Shown: in pieces, positions 52,125 to 60,097 of the stretch
Layout: every line of letters starts with the position of its first letter
How positions within the stretch are numbered: the first letter of the stretch is position 1
Assembly (NCBI RefSeq): GCF_000817735.3
Contig: NZ_JTJC03000006.1
Location: 288,381-352,380 of the forward strand
Length of the DNA stretch: 64,000 nt
Origin: Scytonema millei VB511283
GTDB taxonomy: Bacteria; Cyanobacteriota; Cyanobacteriia; Cyanobacteriales; Chroococcidiopsidaceae
Direction of reading: 5' to 3'
The notes under the pieces: model-generated
The model's database searches: none
Told to the model about the DNA's origin: nothing
The model's input: only the letters and a program-made list of their open reading frames with translations
Made by a program: the position numbers and the translations under genes

Positions 52125-52721
52125 CTAAATTAAACCTTGAGCAACGAATAAAACTGCAAACAGACTAGATACTATGGCAAGAAATCTAAACACTGGGGCA
52201 ACTTCTTCTATATGGCGATTTGGTTTGAGAAAGAAACTTTGTACGAAGCGCGATCGCTGTACTGAAATAGAGACGGACAAGACAAACAAAAAGGGTAAAC
52301 TTAAAGTAGGAACTGATAAATTTAGATAGGAATAATTAGCACAAATTAATAAAAAAATATTCCATAACACAAGCGCTGAAACGACAACTTGCCAGTAAAT
52401 AGGACTACCGTTTCGACGAGGAAATTCCTCAACACGGGCTGCTGGTAAAAAACCAGCTTGTTTAATGTAATCAAAAAAGCTCTGAGTACTTTGAGTCAAA
52501 AAAACAATATTGGCAGGATATTCAGCAACGGTGTGTCTAATTCTAACTCCACCCCACGTTTTTTCTAAAGAAACAATTTGCTGCGGGTAAAATTTATAGT
52601 TAGCCAGCAAAAAAACATTGAGTTTTAGTTGGTTATAATCTGCTGACAAATTCGCTAAAGGTTGAGGCAGTTTCATCTCTCCAACAGAAACACCTCCAAT
52701 CAAATTTGCTGAATGCGGCAT
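52125..52721 (-). CDS. Uncharacterised membrane protein
   Basis: 198 residues. The first 110 are soluble (MKLPQPLANLSADYNQLKLN, TWGGVRIRHTVAEYPANIVF). Then come three hydrophobic spans: YWQVVVSALVLWNIFLLICA, VPTLSLPFLFVLSVSISVQ and FRFLAIVSSLFAVLFVAQGL, with basic residues between. A second ATG at residue 16 (MKLPQPL) is also possible. I do not recognise the family. The gene is AT-rich with no co-directional neighbour close by. Confidence 0.6.
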   Translation of the reverse strand: MPHSANLIGGVSVGEMKLPQPLANLSADYNQLKLNVFLLANYKFYPQQIVSLEKTWGGVRIRHTVAEYPANIVFLTQSTQSFFDYIKQAGFLPAARVEEFPRRNGSPIYWQVVVSALVLWNIFLLICANYSYLNLSVPTLSLPFLFVLSVSISVQRSRFVQSFFLKPNRHIEEVAPVFRFLAIVSSLFAVLFVAQGLI

Positions 52722-53281
52722 TTGAAATTTATCCCACTAATTGTTCAATTGACATGCGATTTCATGAATCTAGTTGTATTCTTCCCCTTCAAAACAGTAA
52801 CTATATCAATACGTAGGTCGAGGTAACACAAAGTTACATAAGCTATTCTTATAAATTGCTTTCATTTTCTCGCTACAGTCGCTCTATGAGATCTCATGGC
52901 AAAGTCACAAGCCTCATTCTGCCTAGCAAGGGAGCAATCGGCGCTCAGTTAAGGAAATGTTCAAATTCCTGCAAGAAATTGCAGCAAACAGAGCATAAGG
53001 CAGGAATTGCACTTTCAATCGCTCTTATTGCCTGCAACCCTGCTCTATAATCTATGAAGATAGTGTAAAACTTGAATGAGTCTCGTTACAGTCCGCCAAC
53101 CAAGCTAAATGAAACCGTGCAGCATATACAGACAACTATAACTGGATAACAGATTATTAGAAATAGATCGAGTTAACTTTACAAATTGTACGAATGCGAT
53201 CGATTGAGCAACCAATAGTGGGCTGCCGTCCATAAAAATTTGGATCGAGAAATTTGGGTCAAAAACTTTCGGTCAACTACA
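52722..53281. other. 560-base spacer before the first kinase gene
   Basis: AT-rich sequence with no convincing gene. A 64-codon frame at 52856 has a low-complexity, Cys/Lys/Ser-rich product with no ribosome binding site and was not accepted. No repeat of the heptamer type is present, unlike most spacers here. Confidence 0.55.
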
Positions 53282-54460
53282 ATGTTAGGCAAGTTACTAG
53301 AGGGACGTTATCAAGTCATGCAAGTTCTGAGTGCAGGGGGTTTTTGTCAGACCTACCTCGCTCAAGACACCCATATTTCTAATCGCCCTACATGCGTAGT
53401 CAAGCATCTCAAACCTGCCAATAGTTCTCCCAATGCCCTACAAACGTTGAGATGGTTGTTTACAGGCGAAGCCCAAGCTTTAGAAAAACTAGGATGTCAC
53501 AATCAAATTCCTCGGCTGCTAGACCACTTTGAGGAAAACCAAGAATTTTATCTCATTCAAGAATTTGTACAAGGGCATACCTTAAGTGCAGAACTACAAC
53601 CAGGTAAGCCTTGGAGTGAAAGCCAAGTGTTTTACATGTTGCAAGAAGTACTGCAAATCTTGGAGTTTATTCACTCGCACGGCTTAATTCATCGCGATAT
53701 CAAGCCGAATAACTTGCTCAGGCGCAAGCACGATCGCCGTCTGGTGCTAATTGATTTTGGCTCGGTTAAACAAGCATGGACGCAGGTTGTGACGCTGCAA
53801 GGGCAGAAGATCAATACGTTTTCCATTGGCTTACCAGCAACAATTACAATCGGCACTCCTGGCTACATGCCTACGGAACAAGAACGAGGCAAGCCGCGCC
53901 CTAACAGTGATATCTATGCTTTGGGGATAGTGGCAATTCAAGCTTTAACAGGCATTCATCCGACTCAGCTAGATACCGATCCAGATACCTGTGAAATTCT
54001 TTGGCGACACTATCGTAAAATCAGCCCCGAACTAGCGCAAACTATAGATAACATGGTGCGCTACGGCTTTAAAGATCGCTACCAATCTGCAACCGAAGTC
54101 TTAGCAGCCCTAGAACCTTTGGCAAATCGGTATCAACCCGTGCTGCATTATGGTTTTCACGAATTACAAGGGACTCAGGTTCAGATACCCACAGTAGCGC
54201 AAGATTCGCACTCTTTACTGGGTGAAGAAGAAACTGTTTCTTATAGCTGGGGCGATCGCCCACAATTACAAATACCAGCTAAAACTGGCAAAGCTACAGC
54301 TGCAATTTTAGCCAAAAGATCGACTTCCTTACTCGATTTAGGAATTGGCGCGATCGCTTTAGCGACTTTACTCGTAGGTATCTATTTCGCCTCCCACTCC
54401 CCCACACCAGCCTTCAAACCAGAAAAGTATCCTGTATCAATTCCCTTGAAAAGTAGCTAG
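53282..54460 (+). CDS. Serine/threonine protein kinase, short form
   Basis: Hanks-type kinase: GRYQVMQVLSAGGFCQTYLA (Gly loop), VVKHLKP (VxK lysine), LIHRDIKPNNLLRRK (catalytic HRDxKxxN), VLIDFGSVKQAW (DFG), GTPGYMPTEQERGKPRPNSD (P+1/APE variant). After the kinase domain (about 1-275) a linker leads to one transmembrane helix near residues 360-380 (LLDLGIGAIALATLLVGIYF) and a short outer tail. I chose ATG 53282 (MLGKLLEGRYQ), matching the paralogue at 61822; a TTG frame to 53240 has no support. Substrates unknown. Confidence 0.93.
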   Translation: MLGKLLEGRYQVMQVLSAGGFCQTYLAQDTHISNRPTCVVKHLKPANSSPNALQTLRWLFTGEAQALEKLGCHNQIPRLLDHFEENQEFYLIQEFVQGHTLSAELQPGKPWSESQVFYMLQEVLQILEFIHSHGLIHRDIKPNNLLRRKHDRRLVLIDFGSVKQAWTQVVTLQGQKINTFSIGLPATITIGTPGYMPTEQERGKPRPNSDIYALGIVAIQALTGIHPTQLDTDPDTCEILWRHYRKISPELAQTIDNMVRYGFKDRYQSATEVLAALEPLANRYQPVLHYGFHELQGTQVQIPTVAQDSHSLLGEEETVSYSWGDRPQLQIPAKTGKATAAILAKRSTSLLDLGIGAIALATLLVGIYFASHSPTPAFKPEKYPVSIPLKSS

Positions 54461-54466
54461 TACAAG

Positions 54467-54511
54467 AAGTCAAAAGTCAAAAGTCAAAAGTCAAAAGTCA
54501 AAAGTCAAAAC
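54467..54511. repeat. AGTCAAA heptamer repeat
   Basis: Six GTCAAAA units directly after the kinase stop codon. The same unit occurs at 28513-28545. Confidence 0.88.
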
Positions 54512-54528
54512 CTAAAATTTAAAAATTC

Positions 54529-54595
54529 GTAGGGGCGGGTTTAGCGAGAATCCCTCATCATGAACGAAGATCGTTTGCCAAAACCCGCCCGTACA
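54529..54595. mobile_element. MITE-like element with GGGGCGGGTTT ends (copy 4)
   Basis: GTAGGGGCGGGTTTAGCG and CCAAAACCCGCCCGTAC enclose about 36 bases unlike the cores of the other three copies. It separates the kinase gene from the cupin gene. Confidence 0.7.
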
Positions 54596-54644
54596 CAAGT
54601 TAAAAAGCTGTGACTTAGTGGTGATTTGTTTTTGCCATGCTGCG

Positions 54645-54983
54645 CTACTCATCTTTCTCTGACAAGGTTAGTAAAAAAGCTAAGTTTTCCTCGGCTTTTA
54701 AAGCGTGGGGAGCATTTGCAGGCATGAAGACGAATACTCCTGGTTCTAGAACGATGTCTTGTCCTTCTAGGATGAGAATTCCCTTCCCCTCCAACACGTT
54801 GACGGTAGCGTTGCGTGTAGATGTATGTTCGGAGATTTCAGTTCCAGCCGCGAGACAAAACAGAGTGCATTGACAGCAACTATCTTTAATCAATACTTTA
54901 CTCAATACCCCAGCTTGGGGATATTCAATATTTGTCCGTAGCTGCGTGGATGAAGATCGTAAAGGTAATAGGGTGGTACTCAT
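54645..54983 (-). CDS. Cupin domain protein
   Basis: A single small cupin of 112 residues. The two cupin motifs are seen as GTEISEHTSTRNATVNVLEG (metal-site residues EH and, later, the weaker end) and PGVFVFMPANAPHALKA (PxxxPHAL). A metal could be bound by His/Glu of the first motif and His of PHAL. KDSCCQCTLFCLAAG gives four clustered cysteines, unusual in a cupin. It follows the methyltransferase gene by 61 bases on the same strand, so they may form a two-gene operon; function not known. Confidence 0.78.
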   Translation of the reverse strand: MSTTLLPLRSSSTQLRTNIEYPQAGVLSKVLIKDSCCQCTLFCLAAGTEISEHTSTRNATVNVLEGKGILILEGQDIVLEPGVFVFMPANAPHALKAEENLAFLLTLSEKDE

Positions 54984-55044
54984 GGATTCCTCGGTTAAAA
55001 GTTAAAAGTCAAAATGCTCAAAGCTATTGTTGACAAGTATGAGC

Positions 55045-55821
55045 TTAAGAGCGAACGGCAGACAAAATGATGTAACCTAAGTCCTGCCGATACGTTTGGA
55101 AAACTTGGCGCATTGTTAAAACTCGCTGCCGAATTTGCGATCGCGTCAGTATATTCCACAAAATGCGGATTGTATTGAAAATACCTTCGTCTGCAAGCAT
55201 TTGCTGCGGTTTGAGCAATCCCATTTCTCCGGTTTGATGTTGCTGTACTGTTAATCCAGCCGCTTCACAAGCTGCAATCCAATTAGATTCGGATAAGGGC
55301 GTAGAATTGACTCGGATCGCTTGTGCTAAAGCGCGGTGAATCTCTGCTTCTCGATTTTGTGCTAAAAGTTCGTGAGACAAAAACTTCCCACCAGGCTTGA
55401 GGCGATCGCGAATTCCTGCCAGAATTTTCGCTTTTCCTGGCGGAGATTGCATAGTCAGGATCGCTTCTGCCAATACATAATCAAACTTTTCTGTCAAGCG
55501 ATCGAGATGAAAGATATCGCCTTCAATAATTTCAACTCGATCGCTCAAACCTGCTGCAACAACATTAGCACGGGCGCGAACCACAGAATCGGGATTTTTC
55601 TCAATTCCCACAACCCGCACGCCATAGCGCCGAGCAATTGCGATCGCGCTTAAACCAAAACTCGCTGCTAATTCTAAAACCGTTTCCCCAGGTTGAAAAT
55701 TCGCCCATTGAAATAGTTGCTCTGTCGCCAAACGTCCGCCGGGACGGAGATATTTTTTGCCTGCTGCTGCTAAAACTTCATGTCCGGGGGCAGTTTCGTA
55801 GTTAAGGGTAGCGTGGGTCAT
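55045..55821 (-). CDS. Class I SAM-dependent methyltransferase (upstream of cupin)
   Basis: A 258-residue methyltransferase with SAM motifs ETVLELAASFGLSAIAIARR (motif I, with A in place of the usual glycine-rich GxGxG), VVGIEKNPDSVVRARANVVA (motif II), VEIIEGDIFHLD and FDYVLAEAILTMQSPPGKAK, followed by LKPGGKFLSHELLAQN. The C-terminal helices (LTRSQIRQRVLTMRQVFQTY) may recognise substrate. The AASFGLS loop is atypical and may weaken SAM binding. Its own upstream region spans 480 bases. Confidence 0.83.
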   Translation of the reverse strand: MTHATLNYETAPGHEVLAAAGKKYLRPGGRLATEQLFQWANFQPGETVLELAASFGLSAIAIARRYGVRVVGIEKNPDSVVRARANVVAAGLSDRVEIIEGDIFHLDRLTEKFDYVLAEAILTMQSPPGKAKILAGIRDRLKPGGKFLSHELLAQNREAEIHRALAQAIRVNSTPLSESNWIAACEAAGLTVQQHQTGEMGLLKPQQMLADEGIFNTIRILWNILTRSQIRQRVLTMRQVFQTYRQDLGYIILSAVRS

Positions 55822-56301
55822 ACATTTGACCTCTAAGTTAATTCTTGGCTACCTTTACTGTGACAAAATAGCTTTGAGTTATTTATGAGCTAGCTCAGTT
55901 GTCAGTTATCAGTTATCAGTCAAGTGTGGTGAGTGGTGCGTGAATCGCTTCTGATTTGGAGACTTCTGACTTCTGACTGGTTTCTTCATCAGGTCAGATG
56001 AAACAATTAATTTTTGTAAAAGCGATCGCCATTATCTCCTTACTCGCATGGACGGAGATCGTTATCTGCGGTCGCTTTATTGCTTATACTTGAGCTTTTC
56101 AGGCAATTTAGTCAAACTGTCAATTCTTTTTGCTCAAGTTAAGTACAAATTCATGCTTGAGTAAAAGTAGCACTTTCCTGTATATTCTAAAAGCTAATCA
56201 GTTTGATGCATTTTCCACATCATAACTGTTTATTATTTATGACTAATTTTGTATAGATATTACTAACCACAAAATTTCTCAACCTGTTACTCAGAGGCAC
56301 A
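55822..56301. other. Spacer with a possible 31-residue membrane ORF
   Basis: AGTTATC repeats at 55895-55922, then at 55998-56093 a frame with AGGT upstream of ATG coding for MKQLIFVKAIAIISLLAWTE then IVICGRFIAYT. That is one hydrophobic span ending in GRFIAY, similar to the last helix of small DUF6644-type membrane proteins. It may be a small protein or a remnant. The rest is AT-rich. Confidence 0.4.
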
Positions 56302-56445
56302 ATGGATAAAAAAGCACAACATCAAAAAACTCAACCCGTGACAAATAACGCGATCGCCGATAGCAAAGATTTTAATTTCGATCTTTGGGCGAATGCAGTC
56401 AGAAAACAAATGCTTTCTGTACTACAAGAAAAGACACAACATTAA
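56302..56445 (+). CDS. 47-residue conserved-looking small protein
   Basis: ATG at 56302 with CAGAGG seven bases upstream; product MDKKAQHQKTQPVTNNAIAD then SKDFNFDLWANAVRKQMLSV and LQEKTQH. The polar start and the FDLWANAVRKQMLSVLQ helix look like a family of very small cyanobacterial proteins with a DFDLWAxxVxxQML motif. Too short for most gene finders. An amphipathic helix of 15 residues suggests binding to a larger protein. Role not known. Confidence 0.7.
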   Translation: MDKKAQHQKTQPVTNNAIADSKDFNFDLWANAVRKQMLSVLQEKTQH

Positions 56446-56607
56446 CAGTTATCAGTGACCAGTGAGCAACGCGGTAGTGGCTAGCAACCTAATCCCGAAT
56501 TTCGCATTCGCGATTGCAAGTTGTCGGAGATGGGTTGCTGATGTTTTACGCTGGAAGTATGGACGATGCTTTATACTTAATGCCCTTCTCACATCGCGAA
56601 TCATGAT

Positions 56608-57063
56608 ATGACACGATTTTTTCAATTTGAAGCTGATTTTGTAGACTCCCTACGCTGTATTCCCATGCAGGTACGTTACAAGTTAGATACTTGTGGAATT
56701 AAACTGAAATTACCTGAATGGAACCAATTCAGTCAAGAAGATCGGCAAGCACTGATCGATCGCCCCTGTACTACGCCAGCAGAAATTCAAGCATATCGTC
56801 AGTGGTTACAAGACTTAGTTTTTCAATATACTGGTAAGCCAGCCAGCGAACTACCAGTAGAAGACAACCCCGATTGGATGAATGCAGCAACTGTTCCTGC
56901 TAGCATTGGGGAGAAAGCTGGCGAATTTGGCGTGACGCTCAGCTCAGAGCAATGGGCAAATTTACCACCCATCGAAAGATTTGTGTTAATCAAACTCAGC
57001 CGTTCGAGCCACGAAAACCGAAATTTTCTACCCGCACTCAAAGAATTTCACCTAATCAATTAG
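56608..57063 (+). CDS. narM: Nitrate reductase associated protein (NarM-like)
   Basis: The 151-residue protein matches the nitrate-reductase-associated family: FQFEADFVDSLRCIPMQVRY, KLDTCGIKLKLPEWNQFSQE, RPCTTPAEIQAYRQWLQDLV, and GVTLSSEQWANLPPIERFVL. In Synechococcus NarM is needed for mature nitrate reductase (NarB). The gene is not beside nar or nir genes here, so it is expressed separately. An SD-like sequence is weak; ATG follows ATCATG at 56608. I see no clear NtcA site (GTA-N8-TAC) just upstream. Confidence 0.88.
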   Translation: MTRFFQFEADFVDSLRCIPMQVRYKLDTCGIKLKLPEWNQFSQEDRQALIDRPCTTPAEIQAYRQWLQDLVFQYTGKPASELPVEDNPDWMNAATVPASIGEKAGEFGVTLSSEQWANLPPIERFVLIKLSRSSHENRNFLPALKEFHLIN

Positions 57064-57145
57064 AGTACCCTCTCTACTCAGTCGATCGCTTTCTACAGAC
57101 ATTACACGTAACTTCTCTATAGCGATCGCTGATAACTGATAACTG

Positions 57146-57370
57146 TTAACTGTTAACTGTCTCTACCAGTTGACACGCCTGTACTCTTTCCCGCGAGACA
57201 ATCTGCAATTCGTGGGGATAGCGGGGACGCGGATCTTTCTCTAACCAAATGGGGGGAACCATAGTTAGATCGTAAGCCGCGATCGTATCAATTACGCCGG
57301 GGCGAGACTTCAGCTCGACTGCGAGTCCTGGCAAATATTCAAAAGCTTCTTCCCAATCGATTTGTGGCAC
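57146..57370 (-). CDS. Small conserved cyanobacterial protein
   Basis: 74 residues: MPQIDWEEAFEYLPGLAVEL, KSRPGVIDTIAAYDLTMVPP, IWLEKDPRPRYPHELQIVSR, then ERVQACQLVETVNS. The core is recalled from unannotated cyanobacterial proteins and is likely a compact alpha/beta domain. The last few codons (VETVNS) are coded by GTTAACTGTTAACTG repeats at 57135-57160, so the C-terminus may have been altered by repeat growth. No function known. Confidence 0.65.
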   Translation of the reverse strand: MPQIDWEEAFEYLPGLAVELKSRPGVIDTIAAYDLTMVPPIWLEKDPRPRYPHELQIVSRERVQACQLVETVNS

Positions 57371-57532
57371 GGTTATAAGTAAAACTGTATTTATTGATAC
57401 GATTTTACAATGACTTGGCGGATAAATAAATATATCTGTAGCTAGAAATACATTTTTTTACATTTGTGGAGATGCGATCGCAATATTTCCTAACATCAAT
57501 AGCTGTTTTCAGTTATGTGGGATACAAACTGT

Positions 57533-57560
57533 GTAGGGGCGCACAGCTGTACGCCCCTAC
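57533..57560. repeat. GTAGGGGCGCACAGC hairpin repeat
   Basis: GTAGGGGCG, centre CACAGCTGTA, CGCCCCTAC; related to 42186-42218 and 61574-61599. Otherwise 57371-57624 is featureless. Confidence 0.75.
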
Positions 57561-57624
57561 GGATGTAATGCAAAGGATTTCCCGCAAAAGCGCTAAATCA
57601 GCTCTGCATCTTGGCGCTATATTT

Positions 57625-58737
57625 TCATCCTTTGCCAAACCCCTGACCACGACTGGTAGAAGGCAGACAAATGCAGTTTTGTAGTTGTTGAAGCAAAGCC
57701 TCTCGATCTAGATTTTGTCCGATCAGTACCAGTTGATTCTTTTTGGGTTTGCCGTTCCATTCCTCATCTTCTAGGGTAAAGCGCTTACCGCAGAGGTGAA
57801 AAATATGGCGTTTTGGACTTTCCTCAAACCACATAATCCCCTTAGCGCGGAAGATATTTTCAGGAAGTTGGTTGTCTAGAAAATACTGAAACTTTCTAAT
57901 TGCCAGTGGCTTATCGCTTTGGAAAGATATTGAGGTAAAACCATCGTTCTCTAAGTGATCGGAGTGATGATGGTGATGGTCGTGATGGTCGTGATGGTCG
58001 TGATGGTCGTGATGGTCGCAGTCTGAATGGTCGTGATGGTCGTGATGGTCGTGATGGTCGTGACCGGCGGGAGTATCGAAATACTTATCAGACTCGAACA
58101 GACCGACGCTAAGAATCAATGGGAGAGGAACTTGCGATCGCGTTGTCCGCAAAATTCTCGCTCCGTCTTTAATATCCCGAATCTTGACTTCTAGAAGATC
58201 GAGGTCTGCTTCCTCGACTAAATCTGCCTTGTTAAGAATGATGACATCCCCATAGGCAATTTGACTGTAGGCAGCTTGAGAGTTAAACAGATCTAAACTG
58301 TAATTTGCCGCATCTACGACCGTGATGATTGAATCTAGGCGTGTCATGTCGCGTAACTCCGTGCCTAGAAAAGTCAGCGCCACAGGGAGAGGATCGGCGA
58401 CTCCTGTTGTTTCCACGACAAGATAATCAACCTTCTCTGGACGTTCCAATACTTTGTAAACGGCTTCTACCAAATCGTTATTAATCGTGCAGCAGATACA
58501 ACCGTTACTCAGCTCCACCATGTCATCGCCAGTTGTGACGATCAACTCGTTATCAATCCCAATTTCGCCGAATTCATTCACTAAAACGGCTGTTTTGAGA
58601 CCTTGCTGGTTAGTCAGGATGTGATTGAGCAGAGTTGTTTTACCGCTACCGAGAAAGCCTGTAATGATGGTGACTGGTAGCCCCTGTTTCGGTGCATCCA
58701 TTGCGGGAGATTGGTCAGAACCTACTGCTGATTGCAT
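57625..58737 (-). CDS. CobW/COG0523 metal chaperone GTPase with His-Asp tract
   Basis: G3E-family GTPase of 370 residues: Walker A TIITGFLGSGKTTLLNHILT, metal-binding CxCC in LSNGCICCTI, VETTGVADPLPVALTF (Walker B/switch), ILNKADLVEEAD. Between the GTPase and the C-terminal CobW_C domain (RKFQYFLDNQLPENIFRAKG) sits a tract of about 30 residues made of His and Asp (GHDHHDHHDHHDHSDCDHHD and on). Such proteins hand zinc, cobalt or iron to target enzymes. A second start (MDAPKQGLPVT, 58701) matches homologues as well. I found no obvious Zur-type palindrome upstream. Confidence 0.92.
   Translation of the reverse strand: MQSAVGSDQSPAMDAPKQGLPVTIITGFLGSGKTTLLNHILTNQQGLKTAVLVNEFGEIGIDNELIVTTGDDMVELSNGCICCTINNDLVEAVYKVLERPEKVDYLVVETTGVADPLPVALTFLGTELRDMTRLDSIITVVDAANYSLDLFNSQAAYSQIAYGDVIILNKADLVEEADLDLLEVKIRDIKDGARILRTTRSQVPLPLILSVGLFESDKYFDTPAGHDHHDHHDHHDHSDCDHHDHHDHHDHHDHHHHHSDHLENDGFTSISFQSDKPLAIRKFQYFLDNQLPENIFRAKGIMWFEESPKRHIFHLCGKRFTLEDEEWNGKPKKNQLVLIGQNLDREALLQQLQNCICLPSTSRGQGFGKG
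57965..58078. repeat. Coding 9-bp tandem repeat (GATGGTCGT)
   Basis: About a dozen 9-base units GATGGTCGT/GATGGTGATGGTC encode the His-Asp tract of the CobW protein. Copy number is probably variable between strains. Confidence 0.9.
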
Positions 58738-59116
58738 AGCGCTGCTGATTTAAATCTTGAAAGTCTTATCTTACAATCTGCTAGGGCAAGAAGTATGACT
58801 TACACTCTTGCCCCATCTTTATTCATTATGTCGCGTTCGATGAATTCAGGAGGCGCTTAGCAAAATTCACGATCGATAATATAGCAACATAATTACGAGC
58901 ATCTTGTCCTGCTTGCTTTTGCAGATAACGATTTTGCGCCAAGACTGGCAAGAGCAGACGCGATAAGATTTCTATCCGATGACAAATACAATGATTTCCC
59001 TAGTCTTTTTTCTGGGTTTTCTGCTTTTACTTCCTGTGAGACAATCGTGCGAGTATTTAGTGCAACTTGACCATTAGTACTGCATATAAATCCATCACTA
59101 ATAGGAGTAGCCGATC
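58738..59116. other. Divergent spacer with possible pilin-like remnant
   Basis: 379 bases between the divergent CobW and SDR genes. On the minus strand, 58999-58826, an open frame without ATG reads LLLPVLAQNRYLQKQAGQDA then RNYVAILSIVNFAKRLL, ending in TAA. It loosely resembles the N-terminal helix exit of cyanobacterial type IV pilins (LPSFLNQ...EAxxYVGSMNR). Very weak; otherwise nothing is seen. Confidence 0.3.
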
Positions 59117-59866
59117 GTGGTAAACAGCGAATCTAACGGTAAGGTAGCTTTGATTACTGGTGCAAATAAAGGACTAGGACTAGAGATGAGTCGCCAGCTC
59201 GGACAACGCGGCTTGACAGTTTTAGTCGCAGCCCGTAGCTTACAAGCAGCCGAAGCAGCAGCTACTACACTACAAAAAGAAGGATTGAAGGCTGAGGCGA
59301 TCGCCCTGGATGTGAATAACAGCAACGAAATTCAGTCCGCCGTACAGGAGATTGGCGATCGCTTTGGTAAGCTTGACGTTTTAATTAATAATGCCGGTGT
59401 CATGTTAGATGGCGAATGGTCGATCAGTAATGCTAGTTCTGTGCCGATCGATACCATCCGTAAAACTTTTGAGACAAACTTTTTTGCCCTAGTCGAACTG
59501 ACTCAGAAACTACTGCCTTTGATTTTAAATAGCCCTAGCGGTCGAATTGTCAACATGGCTAGCATTGAGGGATCGCTGACACTTCATGCCGATCCGAACT
59601 CACCAATCTATGATGCTAAACCATTTGCTTATGATGCTTCTAAAGCAGCCGTCAATTCATTTACAGTGCATTTAGCCCACGAGTTACGGCACACTTCGGT
59701 AAAAGTCAATAGCGCTCATCCAGGTTGGGTAAAAACAGAATTGGGTGGTGAAGGCGCAATGATGGATATTACAGAGGGAGCAAAAACAGGCGTAGAATTG
59801 GCAACATTACCCGATGATGGTTCGAGCGGTGGCTTTTTTCATCTGGGGCAACCCTTACCTTGGTAG
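59117..59866 (+). CDS. SDR family oxidoreductase
   Basis: Classical short-chain dehydrogenase/reductase of 249 residues: KVALITGANKGLGLEMSRQL (TGxxxGxG cofactor site), LDVLINNAGVMLDG (NNAG), IVNMASIEGSLT with the catalytic serine, and YDASKAAVNSFTVHL (YxxxK). The sequence style (ITGANKGLGLE, HPGWVKTELGG) is that of the plant/bacterial carbonyl-reductase-like group that uses NADPH. GTG start with AGGAGT eight bases upstream. Monocistronic; substrate unknown. Confidence 0.93.
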   Translation: MVNSESNGKVALITGANKGLGLEMSRQLGQRGLTVLVAARSLQAAEAAATTLQKEGLKAEAIALDVNNSNEIQSAVQEIGDRFGKLDVLINNAGVMLDGEWSISNASSVPIDTIRKTFETNFFALVELTQKLLPLILNSPSGRIVNMASIEGSLTLHADPNSPIYDAKPFAYDASKAAVNSFTVHLAHELRHTSVKVNSAHPGWVKTELGGEGAMMDITEGAKTGVELATLPDDGSSGGFFHLGQPLPW

Positions 59867-59870
59867 CGAT

Positions 59871-59955
59871 ATCAGTTATCAGTTATCAGTTGTCAGTTAT
59901 CAGTGACTAGTGGCTGGTGGCTAGTAGCGATCGCTTGCGACTTGCGACTTGATGA
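59871..59955. repeat. AGTTATC and CTAGTGG repeats
   Basis: TCAGTTATCAGTTATCAGTT then CTAGTGGCTGGTGGCTAGTA and ACTTGCGACTTG. A further GACAACT unit set lies at 60066-60097 just before the FHA-WD40 gene and supplies its upstream region. Confidence 0.8.
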
Positions 59956-60097
59956 CTTCTCCATAACCAATCCTCACGTAAAATTACGCTATCAATTTAG
60001 TATATTGTTCTACTAAGCGATCGCTCAGTCTGGGCAATTTTCTCTAGAATCTCAAACTGCTCTTCGATAACTGACAACTGACAACTGATAACTGACA

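Noticed and set aside
52856..53050. 64-codon plus-strand frame before the kinase gene
   Set aside because: Cys/Ser/Lys-rich, no ribosome binding site, and no similarity to known small proteins.
57625..58737. HypB (nickel GTPase) to complete the hyp set
   Set aside because: Despite the His-rich tract, motifs GFLGSGKTTLLNH and GCICC with a CobW C-terminal domain identify it as a COG0523 protein; HypB has a different P-loop context and His tract at the N-terminus.
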